Shown: one piece after another, positions 54,481 through 64,000 of the stretch
Position numbering within the stretch: position 1 is the stretch's first letter
How the letters are laid out: each line of letters starts with the position of its first letter
NCBI RefSeq assembly: GCF_947488025.1
Contig: NZ_CANKYS010000002.1
Coordinates: 310,001-374,000 of the forward strand
Length of the DNA: 64,000 bases
Direction: 5' to 3'
From: an uncultured Nocardioides sp.
Lineage (GTDB): Bacteria; Actinomycetota; Actinomycetes; Propionibacteriales; Nocardioidaceae
The notes under the pieces: generated by a model
Seen by the model: the letters and a program-made list of their open reading frames with translations, nothing else
What the model was told of the DNA's origin: nothing
The model's database searches: none
Made by a program: the position numbers and the translations under genes

Positions 54481-54486
54481 GCGGTG

Positions 54487-54492
54487 GACCTA
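54487..54492 (-). promoter_or_regulatory. Leaderless -10 element of the frameshifted gene
   Basis: TAGGTC on the minus strand, 6 nt before GTG 54480, overlapping the stop codon of proS. Confidence 0.4.
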
Positions 54493-56268
54493 GCTGCGGA
54501 CGATCTCGGTGATCCGCGCGACCGCGGAGCCGACGGCGACGTCCTCGCGGTCGCCGGTGCGGCGGTCGCGGACCTCGACGTTGCCGTCGGCCAGGCCGCG
54601 GCCGACGGTGACGATCGTCGGCACGCCGATCAGCTCGGCGTCCTTGAACTTCACGCCGGGGCTGACCTTGCCGGTGCGGTCGTCGAGGAGCACCTCGACG
54701 CCCGCCGCTTTGAGGTCCTGGGCGAGCACCTCGGCGGCGGCGAAGATCGTCTCGTCCTTGCCGGCGGCGACGATGTGGACGTCGGCGGGGGCGACGTTGC
54801 GCGGCCAGCACAGGCCAATGTCGTCGAGCGTGCCCTCGGCGATGGCGGCCACGGCGCGCGAGGGGCCGATGCCGTAGGAGCCCATCGTGACGGTGACGAG
54901 CTTGCCGTTCTCGTCCAGCACCTTGAGCCCGAGCGCGTCGGCGTACTTGCGGCCGAGCTGGAAGATGTGGCCCATCTCGACTCCGCGGGCGGACTCGACG
55001 GTGCCCTCGCTGCAGTTGGGGCAGGCGTCGCCGTCGCGCACGTCGGCGGCCTCGATGGTGCCGTCGGGGGTGAAGTCACGGCCGACCACGAGGTCGAGCA
55101 CGTGGGAGCCCGGGACGTTGGCGCCGGTGACCCAGCGGGTGCCCTCGGCGACCCGGGGGTCGACGAGGTAGCGGATCCCGGACTTGGACTCCTCCCCCAG
55201 CACCTCGGGGCCGATGTAGCCCTTAACCAGGGCGGGGTGCTTGGCCATCTCGGCCTCGTCCATCGCCTCGACCTCGATCGGCTCGAGCTGGCCCTCGAGT
55301 CGCTTCTGGTCGACCTCGCGGTCGCCGGGCACGCCGATCGCGAGCGGCTCGCGGGTGCCGTCGGGGTGCTTGAGGACGACCATCACGTTCTTGAGGGTGT
55401 CGCCCGCGGTCCAGGGACGGTCCTCGCGGGGGTGGGCCGCGTCGAGGTGGGCGACGAGGGTGTCGATGGTCGGCGTGTCGGGAGTGTCCTCGGCGTGCGC
55501 GGCGGGCGCGTCGTCGTACGGGAGCGCGGGCGGGGCCGGGACGGTGACGGCCTCGACGTTGGCGGCGTAGTCGCAGTGCGTGCAGCGGACGTAGGTGTCC
55601 TCGCCGACCTCGGCCTTGGCGAGGAACTCCTCGCTGGCCGAGCCGCCCATCGCGCCCGAGGTCGCCTTGACGATGACGTACTCGAAGCCGAGCCGGTCGA
55701 AGATCCGGATGTAGGCGTCGCGGTGCTTCTGGTAGGACTCCTCGAGCCCGGCGTCGTCGATGTCGAAGGAGTAGGAGTCCTTCATGATGAACTCGCGACC
55801 GCGCAGCAGGCCGGCGCGGGGCCGTGCCTCGTCGCGGTACTTGGTCTGGATCTGGTAGATCGAGAGCGGCAGGTCCTTGTAGGACGAGTAGAGGTCCTTC
55901 ACGACCAGGGTGAACATCTCCTCGTGGGTGGGCCCGAGGAGGTAGTCGCCGCCCTTGCGGTCCTGGAGCCGGAAGATGTTGGGGCCGTAGTCGGCCCAGC
56001 GACCGGTGGCCTCGTAGGGCTCCTTGGGCAGCAGGGCGGGGAACGACAGCTCCTGCGCGCCCATGTCGTCCATCTCCTCGCGGATGATGTCCTCGATCTT
56101 GCGGAGCACCCGCAGGCCCAGCGGGAGCCAGGTGTAGATGCCGGGCGCCGCCCGGCGGATGTAGCCGGCGCGGACGAGCAGCCTGTGGCTCGGCACCTCG
56201 GCGTCGTTGGGGTCGTCGCGCAGGGTGCGCACGAACAGGGTCGACATGCGGAGGAGGCGGCCGGTCAT
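54490..56268 (-). CDS. proS: Prolyl-tRNA synthetase
   Basis: 592-aa class II aminoacyl-tRNA synthetase of the bacterial (long) type. Motif 1 region [25 protein letters not shown]; motif 2 [11 protein letters not shown] and [24 protein letters not shown]; an editing (INS) domain between about 225 and 390 with GGSASEEF; motif 3 [15 protein letters not shown]; then the anticodon-binding domain. Two Cys pairs are present (RCTHCDY and ACPNCSE). ATG 56268 lies 7 nt after TATCGT, so leaderless. Confidence 0.96.
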   Translation of the reverse strand: MTGRLLRMSTLFVRTLRDDPNDAEVPSHRLLVRAGYIRRAAPGIYTWLPLGLRVLRKIEDIIREEMDDMGAQELSFPALLPKEPYEATGRWADYGPNIFRLQDRKGGDYLLGPTHEEMFTLVVKDLYSSYKDLPLSIYQIQTKYRDEARPRAGLLRGREFIMKDSYSFDIDDAGLEESYQKHRDAYIRIFDRLGFEYVIVKATSGAMGGSASEEFLAKAEVGEDTYVRCTHCDYAANVEAVTVPAPPALPYDDAPAAHAEDTPDTPTIDTLVAHLDAAHPREDRPWTAGDTLKNVMVVLKHPDGTREPLAIGVPGDREVDQKRLEGQLEPIEVEAMDEAEMAKHPALVKGYIGPEVLGEESKSGIRYLVDPRVAEGTRWVTGANVPGSHVLDLVVGRDFTPDGTIEAADVRDGDACPNCSEGTVESARGVEMGHIFQLGRKYADALGLKVLDENGKLVTVTMGSYGIGPSRAVAAIAEGTLDDIGLCWPRNVAPADVHIVAAGKDETIFAAAEVLAQDLKAAGVEVLLDDRTGKVSPGVKFKDAELIGVPTIVTVGRGLADGNVEVRDRRTGDREDVAVGSAVARITEIVRS

Positions 56269-56275
56269 GGGCGCA

Positions 56276-56281
56276 ACGATA
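56276..56281 (-). promoter_or_regulatory. Leaderless -10 element of proS
   Basis: TATCGT on the minus strand, 7 nt before ATG 56268. Confidence 0.5.
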
Positions 56282-56388
56282 GGGGTGGGCCGTATGGCGT
56301 CGCGAACCAGATTCGTACGCCGGCCGCGCAACCACGGTCCGTCCCGCGACGTCTCCGTACCAGGACCACACACCCCAGGGGGAGATCC

Positions 56389-57363
56389 ATGCGTCGTACG
56401 ACGGCCACAGCACTCATCTCGGCACTGACGGTGGGCGCCGCGCTCGCCGTACCGGCCCAGGCCGCGGCACCCACCGTCGAGCTGCAGCCGCAGCGGCTGG
56501 CGCGCGGCGCCGACATCGCCGTGCCCCACATCGAGGACGGCGTCTTCGTCGACGGCGAGCGTCGCATCGAGCTGCCCGGCACGGAGGCGCGCATCATCGG
56601 AGCGTCGTCGGGCGGCTGGATGGTGGGGACGCACCGGACCAACGCCGTGGGCGAACGCCGTGGCGGCCGCGTCGTGCACGTGATGCCCGACGGCACCGTG
56701 CGCACCGTGCTTCGCGGCGTCGACCCGGCAGTCGTCCAGGTCACCGAGGACGGCAGCTCGCTCCTCGGGGTCCCCGACACCGGGAGGTCGCGTGCGACGG
56801 TCAAGGTGTGGGCGGTCGTCGACGGAACCGAGGTCGCGTCCCGCACGTTCGGAGGCTGGCCCGAGGTCGTGGCGTCGAGCGGCGCGAAGGTGCTCGTGCG
56901 GACCACGACGCGGACATTCTGGTGGAACTTCGGCCGCGACGAGGTACGCCGCCCGCTGACCCGCAGGCTCACCGGGACCGCGAGCATCGAGCACGACCTG
57001 CTCGTGACCTACACGAAGGACCCGTACCTCGGCGGCTGCATGCAGCTCGTGCGGCTGAGCCGCCCGAACGTGAAGGTCTGGAGGTCCTGCCGGGACCGGG
57101 TCGCCGCCATCTCCCCCGACGGCACGGAGATGCTCACCTTCCACATCCTCACCGACGGGCTCGGCCCCGGTGAGATCCGCCTGCGCGAGGTCGACGGCAC
57201 CCGGCTGGCGACGTACTCGACGAACTGGTTCGGCAGCTGGGGCTGGGAGTCGCCGGGCACGCTGCTGCTCAACGTCAACGGCAAGCGGAAGTCCGCGACA
57301 GTACGTTGCACGCTCGACGCCTGCGAGAACGCGACCGACCCGGTGAAGGTCCGCACGCCCTGA
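56389..57363 (+). CDS. Secreted beta-propeller-like hypothetical protein
   Basis: 324 aa. Signal peptide [27 protein letters not shown] (cleavage near 26), then repeating strand-turn units of the kind [36 protein letters not shown] and [12 protein letters not shown], suggesting a TolB/WD-like beta-propeller. It has four cysteines that could form disulfides ([20 protein letters not shown]). ATG 56389 has AGGGGGA upstream. Role unknown. Convergent with the CHAT gene. Confidence 0.75.
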   Translation: MRRTTATALISALTVGAALAVPAQAAAPTVELQPQRLARGADIAVPHIEDGVFVDGERRIELPGTEARIIGASSGGWMVGTHRTNAVGERRGGRVVHVMPDGTVRTVLRGVDPAVVQVTEDGSSLLGVPDTGRSRATVKVWAVVDGTEVASRTFGGWPEVVASSGAKVLVRTTTRTFWWNFGRDEVRRPLTRRLTGTASIEHDLLVTYTKDPYLGGCMQLVRLSRPNVKVWRSCRDRVAAISPDGTEMLTFHILTDGLGPGEIRLREVDGTRLATYSTNWFGSWGWESPGTLLLNVNGKRKSATVRCTLDACENATDPVKVRTP

Positions 57364-57373
57364 CCGCTCGCCG

Positions 57374-57436
57374 GATATCTGAGGACACGATGAACGGATT
57401 CGTGGTCGAACCACGTTCACCATGTCCTCAGGTATC
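57374..57436 (+). terminator. Long bidirectional hairpin
   Basis: GATATCTGAGGACACGATGA pairs with its near-complement ending ...GGTATC (about 23 bp with three mismatches), and the loop holds a second stem CGTGGT/ACCACG. Located between convergent genes. Confidence 0.75.
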
Positions 57437-57445
57437 GCGTGGTGC

Positions 57446-60028
57446 TCAGGTCCCCAGGACGGTGAACGACGCGGCGGTGGCGGCGAGCACGGGGTCGCCG
57501 CCGGCCGCTTCGCGGGCGGCGAGCATCGCGTCTCCGAGCCCACCGCCCTGCCGGAGCCGGGCGTGGAGCGCGACCATCACCTCCACGGTGGCGGCGTCGT
57601 CGACCTCGGCGAGGCTCGAGACGACGCCGGCGGTGCCCATGGACAGCAGCGCGGCCGCCAGGCCGAGCAGCTCCTGGTCGCCCACGGGCTGCATGACACC
57701 CGACTCGCAGGCCGAGAGCACCACCCGGTGCGGCGGCCGCTCGAGCCCCTGGAGGTCGTGGACGAGCAGGGGCCCGTCGGCCATCGTGAGCGAGGAGAAG
57801 AGCGGGCTGTCCTCGCGGAAGTGACCGTGTGCGGCGACATGCGCCAGCGCCGCCCCGTCGAGCGCGACGAGCGCAGCGGCGACGGTGGCCTCATCGCCGT
57901 CGAGCACCTGGGCCTGCGGGTCGTCGGCCGCCACGGCCGGCACCTCGGCGCCGCCGCTCCCGAGACCCGGGCCGACGAGCATCACCCGACGGTCGTCGGC
58001 AGGCTTCGAGGTACGAGCCCGCAGCCACAGCCGCGCCGACGGGGTGCCCGTCACGGGTCGGCGCGCCAGCGCCGGCAGCAGCCCCCACGGGACGCCTTGG
58101 AGTGCGGCCGGGGCGCAGACCACGACCCGCTGGTCCCCGACCCCGTCGAGCGCGCTCCCGAGCAGGGCACGCTCGAGCCGGGCGCCGGCGACGTCGAGCT
58201 GCGCCCGCCGCCCACGCGCGGCCTGGCGGAGCGTGAACAGTGCGAAGTCCACCGCGGCGGCAGCGGCTGCGGCGTCACCGACCACACGACGGCGTACGCG
58301 GCCGCGACCCGCCACGAGTGCGTGCAGGACGCCGTCCACCTCGGTCAGCTCGACCAGGACGGTGTCGTCCTCTGCCAGCGCACCCAGCAGGGCGGGGACG
58401 TCGAACGAGTCCGCGGTCCGCTCACCACCTCGAGCGTGGAAGAGCCGCTGGCGGACAGCCTGCTCCAAGCGCGTCGCGCGCGCCTCGAGGCGTTCGACCG
58501 GGGCGCCTGCGACCCGCGCCTCGGCCAGCCGTTGGTGCTGCGCACGCAGCGCCGCGAGGTCAGCGGCCGTCTCCGGGTCATGGCCGGACGCGGTCGCCGG
58601 CAGCGCCAGTGAAGTAGCGCGCCAGCGTTCGGACCACCGAAGCAGCTGGCGGGCGTCACCCGACCGCAGGGCCGTGCGGGTGCCGAGCTCGGCGAGGTCC
58701 GCGCCGTGGCGGGAGGACAACGCCCGCAGTTCGTGGCTGCCGAAGGTCGCAGCATGCTCGTCGAGCGCGAGGAGGCCGCGCTCGCACGCTCGCAGAACAC
58801 CACCGACCTGCCCGGCGACCTCGCGCCGCCGAGCCTCGGCCAGCCAGCCCAATGCCCGGGTGGTGCCGAGAGATGCGTGGCGGAAGACCGCAGCCTCCTC
58901 GAGCCAGCCGTCCAGCAGGCGCAGGGCCCGAGGACCACGTACGCGGCGGGCGACCCGGGCGCCGAGGAGCAGGGCCTGGGGGAGCTCAGGAGCGGCGCGC
59001 ATCCGGGCCGCGTCGATGAGGGACTCGAGTCGGCGGAGCAGTCGGTCGGGTCGATCCGTTGAGTCAGCACGCGCCCAGATCGCGATCAGCTCGGCCCTCA
59101 CCCAGTGCTGCTCCTGACCATGTCGCCGGTAGAGCCGGCACGCGTCCTCCGCAGCCGATCGGGCACGCGAGTGGTCGCCGGCTGCATGGGCCGCCCCGGC
59201 CAGTACGAGCAGCACGTCGGCCCGCTCGACCTCGGCCAGCGGGCGCGCTGAGAGGGCACGCTCCACGATGCCGAGGGCATCGGCGGCGAGGCCTGCGGCG
59301 AGGTAGGCGCCGCACTGGTCGTAGACGAGGTCGACGCTGGTGATGCCGAGGTCATCGAACCTGCTGCTCGCCTCGGCGTAGCGCTCCAACGCCCGCGGCA
59401 GGTCACCCTCGAGCGACGCGACCCAGCCCAGGTTCTGGACGGCGTTGGCAGCATCCCAGCCCATCCCGAGCGCGGTGTAGACGTCGAGCGACTCCGTGAA
59501 CCTGCGGCGCGCGGCGTCGAGGTCGCCCAGCCATCCCCGGGTGATTCCTTCGAGGTTGAGGGCACGCGCTCGCCAGACCTCGTCTCCCGACCCGTCCAGC
59601 AGCCGGAGGGCGTGAGCCAGGTCGGCTGCACCCTCCTCGACCTTCTCGAGGTTGAAGCTGAGCACACGGGCTCGCCTCACCAGAGCTCGTGCGAGCGGCA
59701 CGCCGCCGAGCGTGGCGACCGCACGGTCGAGCTGCGACAGACCGTCCCGCGTGCGCCCCGCCTGGACGAGCGTCACACCGAGCGTCGCCCTGACGTCGGC
59801 CTCTCGTTCTCTGTCCGTCCGGCGAGCCAGTGTGACGGCCCTCCGCAGTTGGAGCAGCGCGTCCTCGGTCTCACCCAGGTCTCGCTGCACGATGCCGACC
59901 ACCTGGTGGCCGATCGATGCCAGTGCAGGGTCCGGGTCGGACACAAGCTCCCTCAACGCGGTGCGCCTGGCACCCGCCGGATCGGCGAAGAGCGTGCGGA
60001 GCAGCTCCTCCGCGTCGACCCGGTCCAC
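57446..60028 (-). CDS. TPR-CHAT caspase-like protein
   Basis: 860-aa cytoplasmic protein. The N-terminal 500 residues are helical TPR repeats ([67 protein letters not shown] and others), then a helical linker, and a C-terminal CHAT domain (about 590-860). The caspase-type dyad is present: His in [20 protein letters not shown] (about 731) and Cys773 in [14 protein letters not shown] 60028 has AAGGA 7 nt upstream. CHAT proteins are cysteine proteases or their relatives in conflict and cell-death systems; here it is divergent from a subtilase and near a sigma factor. Confidence 0.88.
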   Translation of the reverse strand: MDRVDAEELLRTLFADPAGARRTALRELVSDPDPALASIGHQVVGIVQRDLGETEDALLQLRRAVTLARRTDREREADVRATLGVTLVQAGRTRDGLSQLDRAVATLGGVPLARALVRRARVLSFNLEKVEEGAADLAHALRLLDGSGDEVWRARALNLEGITRGWLGDLDAARRRFTESLDVYTALGMGWDAANAVQNLGWVASLEGDLPRALERYAEASSRFDDLGITSVDLVYDQCGAYLAAGLAADALGIVERALSARPLAEVERADVLLVLAGAAHAAGDHSRARSAAEDACRLYRRHGQEQHWVRAELIAIWARADSTDRPDRLLRRLESLIDAARMRAAPELPQALLLGARVARRVRGPRALRLLDGWLEEAAVFRHASLGTTRALGWLAEARRREVAGQVGGVLRACERGLLALDEHAATFGSHELRALSSRHGADLAELGTRTALRSGDARQLLRWSERWRATSLALPATASGHDPETAADLAALRAQHQRLAEARVAGAPVERLEARATRLEQAVRQRLFHARGGERTADSFDVPALLGALAEDDTVLVELTEVDGVLHALVAGRGRVRRRVVGDAAAAAAAVDFALFTLRQAARGRRAQLDVAGARLERALLGSALDGVGDQRVVVCAPAALQGVPWGLLPALARRPVTGTPSARLWLRARTSKPADDRRVMLVGPGLGSGGAEVPAVAADDPQAQVLDGDEATVAAALVALDGAALAHVAAHGHFREDSPLFSSLTMADGPLLVHDLQGLERPPHRVVLSACESGVMQPVGDQELLGLAAALLSMGTAGVVSSLAEVDDAATVEVMVALHARLRQGGGLGDAMLAAREAAGGDPVLAATAASFTVLGT

Positions 60029-60096
60029 ACCGTCATCCTTGCCGATCCGACCATCAAGTTGTGGCGAAACCCTCGTCAGGGCCGCCTGTACAGCAC

Positions 60097-60102
60097 TAGC
60101 GT
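60097..60102 (+). promoter_or_regulatory. Leaderless -10 element of the subtilase gene
   Basis: TAGCGT followed by exactly 6 nt and ATG 60109; the 80-bp divergent region with the CHAT gene would host both promoters. Confidence 0.55.
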
Positions 60103-60108
60103 CGTGCC

Positions 60109-61383
60109 ATGGGCGACTGGAAGATCGGTGACGACCGACGGCGACGCAGCACCGACCAGCTCCGCGAGCTTCGCGAGGCCAACGACGGACAGGTGGCCTG
60201 GGACACGGAGGCACCCGCGGACTTCACCTACCTCTTCCATCCCGACCACGTGCTCGTGGGAGCCGAGGACGTGGACGAGTTCGAGGCGGCTGTCGCGCGG
60301 CTCGACAAAGACATCCTGGGTGAGCCCCCCCGACGCGACGACGTGCTCCTGCTGGGTGGCGACCTCGTGCGCTACGTGCTGGCGGAGCGCTCCGGTGGCG
60401 AGTCGGTGCCCGACGTGCTCGAGCTGCTGGAACGAGGCGGCCTGCGCCAAGGCCTCGCGTCACCCGACCACTGGGTCCACGTGTCCCCCGGAGGCGGCAC
60501 CGCATGCCCGGCTGTGGAGCCCGAGGAGACCGGGCTGACCGAGCCGTGGCCGCCGGTCGCCCCGCAGGACGAGGGCCACGACGTGCGCGTCGTGGTCGTC
60601 GACACCGGCTGGAACCCTCCGTCCGGCAACGACCCCCGCACGCCCTGGCTCAAGGGAGTCGACGGCGACGACGAGCTCAACGGTCCGGACCTGCGCCCCT
60701 ACGCCGGGCACGGGACCTTCATCGCCGGGGTCGTGCGCTGCATGGCGCCCCTGACGACGGTGTTCGTAGAGGGCTTCGCCATCGGCGGTGTGGGCGGTGG
60801 CGGCATCCTGGAGTCCGAGATGGTGCGCCAGCTCGAGGAAGCCATGGCCCGCAAGCCGCAGGTGATCAACCTGTCCGCAGGCTGCCGCACCCGCCTCGAC
60901 CTGCCGTCGATCGCCTTCTCGCGGTTCTACCGGCGTCACCTCAAGGGCGAGGACTGCGTGCTCGTCGCGGCAGCCGGTAACGACTCGTGGGCAGCACCGT
61001 TCTGGCCTGCCGCCTTCCCCTGGGCCGTCGGCGTGGGCTCGCTCGACCGGGACGGTCGCGTCTCGTCCTTCTCCAACTACGGCGTCTCTGCGGACGTCTA
61101 CGCGCTCGGCCGCAACATCGTGAACGCGTTCCCCGACGGCACCTTCGAATGCCACGAGACGCCCAACAAGGGGGACGTGCGGGTGTTCGGCACCGGTCTG
61201 GCGCGGTGGAGCGGCACGTCCTTCGCGGCACCGATCGTGGCCGGCCTGATCGCCCGCGAGATCAGCGAGACCGGCTCGTCAGCGGCCGATGCCCGCGACG
61301 CGGTGCTCGCCCGCGCGGTCTACGACTCCGACCCGCTGGTGGGCCCCCACATGGAGCTGCGCCAGCCCTACCCCCACCCCTGA
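60109..61383 (+). CDS. S8 (subtilisin-like) serine peptidase, no signal peptide
   Basis: 424 aa. Complete catalytic triad: Asp165 in RVVVVDTGWN, His201 in YAGHGTFIAGVV and Ser371 in WSGTSFAAPIVAGLIA, with the oxyanion Asn in VAAAGNDSW. The first 150 residues are an unusual acidic N-terminal domain (FTYLFHPDHVLVGAEDVDEFEAAVARLDKDI... SPDHWVHVSPGGG) that is not a signal peptide, so the enzyme should stay in the cytoplasm. Divergent from the TPR-CHAT gene; convergent with the small protein/sigma pair. Confidence 0.9.
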   Translation: MGDWKIGDDRRRRSTDQLRELREANDGQVAWDTEAPADFTYLFHPDHVLVGAEDVDEFEAAVARLDKDILGEPPRRDDVLLLGGDLVRYVLAERSGGESVPDVLELLERGGLRQGLASPDHWVHVSPGGGTACPAVEPEETGLTEPWPPVAPQDEGHDVRVVVVDTGWNPPSGNDPRTPWLKGVDGDDELNGPDLRPYAGHGTFIAGVVRCMAPLTTVFVEGFAIGGVGGGGILESEMVRQLEEAMARKPQVINLSAGCRTRLDLPSIAFSRFYRRHLKGEDCVLVAAAGNDSWAAPFWPAAFPWAVGVGSLDRDGRVSSFSNYGVSADVYALGRNIVNAFPDGTFECHETPNKGDVRVFGTGLARWSGTSFAAPIVAGLIAREISETGSSAADARDAVLARAVYDSDPLVGPHMELRQPYPHP

Positions 61384-61398
61384 GGAAGGGCCGGCGCC

Positions 61399-61857
61399 TC
61401 AGAGCTCGATCCAGCGGCTGGTCGCCGAGCGGTCGCCGTCGCGCACCGTGAAGCGGACCGAACCGGTCGGCTCCGCGACGAGGGCGAAGAACCCCACCTC
61501 GTCGAGGCCGGTGGTCCAGCTCTGCCCGTCGGTCGTCTCGACCACCACCTCGACGGTCCCCATGTCACCGTCGAAGTCCAGCAGCTGTCCGCGCACCTGG
61601 CCCTCGTCGAGCTCGGCGTCGAGCGACCAGCCCTCGGCGGCGGTGAAGTAGAGGATCCGCGACGTGGCGAGCCCCCTCACCTGGGCAGCGGGCTCGTCAC
61701 GCGAGTCACGGACCAGGGTGAGCATCTCCCACTCCTCGTCGAGGTCGGCGGCAGCGACGGCGGCGATCATCGTCGCGACGAGGCCGGGCGGCGGCGGGTC
61801 GTAGGTCATCCACATGTCACGCAGTTCCTCGAGGAGAGCGGCGTCCCCATCAGTCAT
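61399..61857 (-). CDS. Small protein coupled to the sigma factor
   Basis: 152-aa acidic protein of unknown family. N-terminal helices ALLEELRDMWMTYDPPPPGLVATMIAAVAAADLDEEWEMLTLV, then a beta-rich half (GWSLDAELDEGQVRGQLLDFDGDMGTVEVVVETTDGQSW... RWIEL). ATG 61857 overlaps the sigma-factor stop (ATGA). The position suggests a sigma regulator, but there is no zinc anti-sigma HxxxCxxC motif and no membrane helix. Its C-terminal half could be a carboxypeptidase-regulatory-like beta domain. Function inferred only. Confidence 0.75.
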   Translation of the reverse strand: MTDGDAALLEELRDMWMTYDPPPPGLVATMIAAVAAADLDEEWEMLTLVRDSRDEPAAQVRGLATSRILYFTAAEGWSLDAELDEGQVRGQLLDFDGDMGTVEVVVETTDGQSWTTGLDEVGFFALVAEPTGSVRFTVRDGDRSATSRWIEL

Positions 61858-62447
61858 CGCTCGCCTCCTTTCATCAGGGCGGTCCGGACCTTGGCCAGGC
61901 ACCGGGCCCGGGTGGGGCCGATGCTCCCGACGGGCATGTCGAGGTCCTGGCTGATCGACTGGTAGTCGGGGCGGTCCATGAAGGCCACGACTCTCAGCAG
62001 CTTGCGGCAACGTTCGTCGACGGACGCCACGGCCCCCCAGAGCCGTGCCGCCTCGTCGTCGCGCACGGCGGACGCCTCGGCCGACTCCGCATCCGGGAGG
62101 GCGGCGTGCAGCGTCTCGTCCTGCACCGGGGTCGCACGTCGTGCGGCCCGGGCTTGCGCGGCGGCGCCGCGCCTGGCTGAGGTGATCAGCCAGGACGCGA
62201 CCGCCTGTGGGTCCTCGATGGTCCGGTGGAGCCGTACGAAACCGAGCCAGGTCGCCTGGACCACGTCCTCGGCGCTCTGACGGTCGTGGCCGTAGGCCCT
62301 CACCACGTGCCACAGGATCGGCGTCATCGTGGTCACCAGCTCGTCCATCGCTCCGGCGTCCCCCGAACGCCAGGCGATGAACGCCCCACTGGCCATGTCC
62401 CACGGTGACTGCTCGGACTGCCCCTCAGTCCTTCGGTCCTCTGACAT
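61854..62447 (-). CDS. ECF-type RNA polymerase sigma factor
   Basis: 197-aa sigma70-family factor. Region 2: AFIAWRSGDAGAMDELVTTMTPILWHVVRAYGHDRQSAEDVVQATWLGFVRLH; region 4: DERCRKLLRVVAFMDRPDYQSISQDLDMPVGSIGPTRARCLAKVRTAL, a clear helix-turn-helix. ATG 62447 is used; ATG 62465 in the same frame would add MGTMVV. Coupled to the 152-aa protein. The nearby TPR-CHAT and subtilase genes are the obvious candidate targets. Confidence 0.88.
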   Translation of the reverse strand: MSEDRRTEGQSEQSPWDMASGAFIAWRSGDAGAMDELVTTMTPILWHVVRAYGHDRQSAEDVVQATWLGFVRLHRTIEDPQAVASWLITSARRGAAAQARAARRATPVQDETLHAALPDAESAEASAVRDDEAARLWGAVASVDERCRKLLRVVAFMDRPDYQSISQDLDMPVGSIGPTRARCLAKVRTALMKGGER

Positions 62448-62534
62448 GACGACCATTGTCCCCATGTCAGCTCAGGTGCGCGTACACCCCTGCGTGATAC
62501 ACCTCGGACAAATGTTTTTCGGCCGGCTCCAGCA

Positions 62535-63386
62535 CTAGAACATCAGCGTCGCGAAGGTCGCCGTCTGCACGAACCCGACCCGTGCGTACGCCGCCCGCGC
62601 GGGGGTGTTCCACTCGTTGACGTAGAGCGAGACGACCGGCGCCATGCCGGAGCCGATGACGTGGGAGACCACGGCCGCCATGCCGCTGCTCGACAGCCCC
62701 TCGCCCCTGCGGTCGGGACGGACCCACACGCCCTGCACCTGGGCGGCGTACGGCGTCACGCAGGCGACCTCGGCCTTGAAGACCACGCCCTGGTCGTCGA
62801 AGCTCGCCATCGACCAGCCCCGGCCGATCAGCTGCTGGATCCGCGCGCGGTAGAGGTCTCCCCCGCCCGCGTCGTTCTCCGGGGAGACGCCGACCTCCTC
62901 GGTGTACATCGCCACGCACGCGGGGTAGAGCACGTCGAGGTCGAGCGGCGTGGTGACCCGCACGTGGGGGTCCGCAGCGATCGTCGGGACCCGGCCCATC
63001 TCGAGGTGCGGCTGGTCGAGCCGGAGCTCGCGGGGCCTGGACCAGCGCGGCTCGATCAGCTCCCACAGCGCGGCCACCACGTCAGCGGGTCCGACGATGG
63101 TGCCGACGGTGTTGCGGCGGCGCAGCGCCACGTCGGCGAACGCACCCACGTCGTCGGGAGTGCACTGCACCGGGACCAGGTTGGCCCCCAGGTGGCAGCC
63201 CGCGACGAGCCGGTCCCCGTCGAAGCGGCCCCACACCTGACCTCCGAGCCAGCGCTCGTCGAGATTGGTGAGGCGGGCGCGGTAGTCGGCGAAGACGTTG
63301 ACGACCGGGTCCTGCTCCGCGAGCGCGATGAAGGCGTCCCGGTCGCCCGGGCCCAGCACGCGCACCTGCTCGCGGGTCCTCAACAC
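62535..63386 (-). CDS. GNAT acetyltransferase with N-terminal DUF4081
   Basis: 283 aa. The N-terminal DUF4081 domain (about 10-130: VFADYRARLTNLDERWLGGQVWGRFDGDRLVAGCHLGANLVP) is followed by the GNAT domain with VQGVWVRPDRRGEGLSSSGMAAVV (about 215-238) and SLYVNEWNTPARAAYARVGF. It adjoins ispG, the same neighbourhood as M. tuberculosis Rv2867c beside gcpE. Substrate unknown. The gap 62466-62534 to the sigma gene shows only an AT-rich patch. Confidence 0.88.
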   Translation of the reverse strand: MLRTREQVRVLGPGDRDAFIALAEQDPVVNVFADYRARLTNLDERWLGGQVWGRFDGDRLVAGCHLGANLVPVQCTPDDVGAFADVALRRRNTVGTIVGPADVVAALWELIEPRWSRPRELRLDQPHLEMGRVPTIAADPHVRVTTPLDLDVLYPACVAMYTEEVGVSPENDAGGGDLYRARIQQLIGRGWSMASFDDQGVVFKAEVACVTPYAAQVQGVWVRPDRRGEGLSSSGMAAVVSHVIGSGMAPVVSLYVNEWNTPARAAYARVGFVQTATFATLMF

Positions 63387-63444
63387 CTTCTGAGCCTAGG
63401 GGTGTGCGAGGTCGCGGGACCAGCGGGACCACCCGCTGAGGCCG

Positions 63445-64000
63445 TCAGGAGACGCTGACGCTGGCCTCGGCGCCCTCGATCGGTTCCATGCCCTCGGCGA
63501 TGCGCATGGCCTCCTCGATGAGGGTCTCGACGATCTGCGACTCCGGGACGGTCTTGATGACCTCGCCCTTGACGAAGATCTGGCCCTTGCCGTTGCCGGA
63601 GGCGACACCGAGGTCGGCCTCGCGGGCCTCACCCGGACCGTTGACGACGCAGCCCATGACGGCGACGCGCAGCGGCACCTCCATGCCCTCGAGGCCGGCG
63701 GTGACCTCCTCGGCGAGCTTGTAGACGTCGACCTGCGCGCGACCGCAGGACGGGCAGGAGACGATCTCAAGGCGGCGCGGCTTGAGGTTGAGCGACTCCA
63801 GGATCTGGAGGCCGACCTTGACCTCCTCGACCGGCGGCGCGGACAGCGAGACGCGGATGGTGTCGCCGATGCCCTTGCTGAGCAGGTGGCCGAAGGCGAC
63901 CGCGGACTTGATGGTGCCCAGGAAGGCGGGGCCGGCCTCGGTGACGCCGAGGTGCAGCGGCCAGTCGCCCGCCTCGGCGAGCAGCTCGTAGGCGCGCACC
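63445..64000 (-). CDS. ispG: 4-hydroxy-3-methylbut-2-enyl diphosphate synthase (5' end cut by window edge)
   Basis: C-terminal 185 codons of the [4Fe-4S] enzyme of the MEP isoprenoid pathway. The barrel end [20 protein letters not shown] and the cluster-binding domain with [10 protein letters not shown] and [15 protein letters not shown] are visible; the N-terminus lies beyond base 64000. Its C-terminus is a short Ser/Val tail. Transcribed towards the GNAT gene with a 58-bp gap. Confidence 0.96.
   Translation of the reverse strand, partial: VRAYELLAEAGDWPLHLGVTEAGPAFLGTIKSAVAFGHLLSKGIGDTIRVSLSAPPVEEVKVGLQILESLNLKPRRLEIVSCPSCGRAQVDVYKLAEEVTAGLEGMEVPLRVAVMGCVVNGPGEAREADLGVASGNGKGQIFVKGEVIKTVPESQIVETLIEEAMRIAEGMEPIEGAEASVSVS

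Noticed and set aside
57446-60214. CHAT protein starting at 60214
   Set aside because: It would overlap the subtilase gene and its promoter; GTG 60028 has a good ribosome site.

Overview
The window is very GC-rich DNA from an actinobacterium, most likely Nocardioides or a close relative (Nocardioidaceae). The evidence is the base composition, the frequent GTG starts, many apparently leaderless promoters (TANNNT followed 6-8 nt later by the start codon), and actinobacterial gene orders: ctaC-ctaD, pnp-rpsO, rimP-nusA-ylxR-infB-rbfA-truB-ribF, and ispG beside a DUF4081-type acetyltransferase. The genus is an inference; no rRNA gene is present.

Layout. 1-17.9 kb: cytochrome c oxidase subunits I (cut by the window edge) and II; a cysteine desulfurase overlapping a TusA-like carrier; a PfkB-family (adenosine-kinase-like) sugar kinase; an ErpA-type Fe-S carrier; glycerate kinase; a GNAT protein; an ADP-glucose pyrophosphorylase-like enzyme; quinolinate synthase behind a leaderless upstream ORF; a winged-helix protein; and a compact stress operon pspA-pspAA-htpX-pspAB-histidine kinase. 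17.9-25.9 kb: azlCD, dapB, a methyltransferase, an M16 peptidase, pnp and rpsO. 25.9-38.2 kb: an orphan molybdopterin oxidoreductase, then a complete sugar PTS locus (mannitol IIA and IICB, a large zinc-type dehydrogenase, Enzyme I, a DeoR regulator, fruK, fruA, HPr). 38.2-47.6 kb: the ribF/truB/rbfA/infB/ylxR/nusA/rimP translation cluster and two small ferritin-like genes.

48.54-53.49 kb is a mobile element of about 4.95 kb. It carries two large tyrosine recombinases and a small coiled-coil protein, all overlapping by 4 bp (the Tn554 tnpA-tnpB-tnpC plan), and lies between 50-bp subterminal inverted repeats (45/50 identical). It has split a HAD-hydrolase gene exactly at its catalytic DWGGT motif: the first 13 codons lie at 53.5 kb and the rest at 47.85-48.54 kb. 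Beyond it are a frameshifted gene and proS.

57.4-62.5 kb carries a self-contained set: a TPR-CHAT (caspase-like) protein, a divergent cytoplasmic subtilisin-like protease, a small acidic protein and an ECF-type sigma factor. I consider this the best candidate for a poorly described regulated-proteolysis or conflict system. The window ends in a GNAT gene and the 3' part of ispG.

Two layers of non-coding structure stand out. A dispersed repeat family always sits downstream of genes in the sense orientation; one 93-bp pair (87/93 identical, inverted) starts exactly at the stop codons of two neighbouring genes. Many start codons lie 6-8 nt after a -10 hexamer, which implies leaderless mRNAs. No tRNA, rRNA or CRISPR array was seen.
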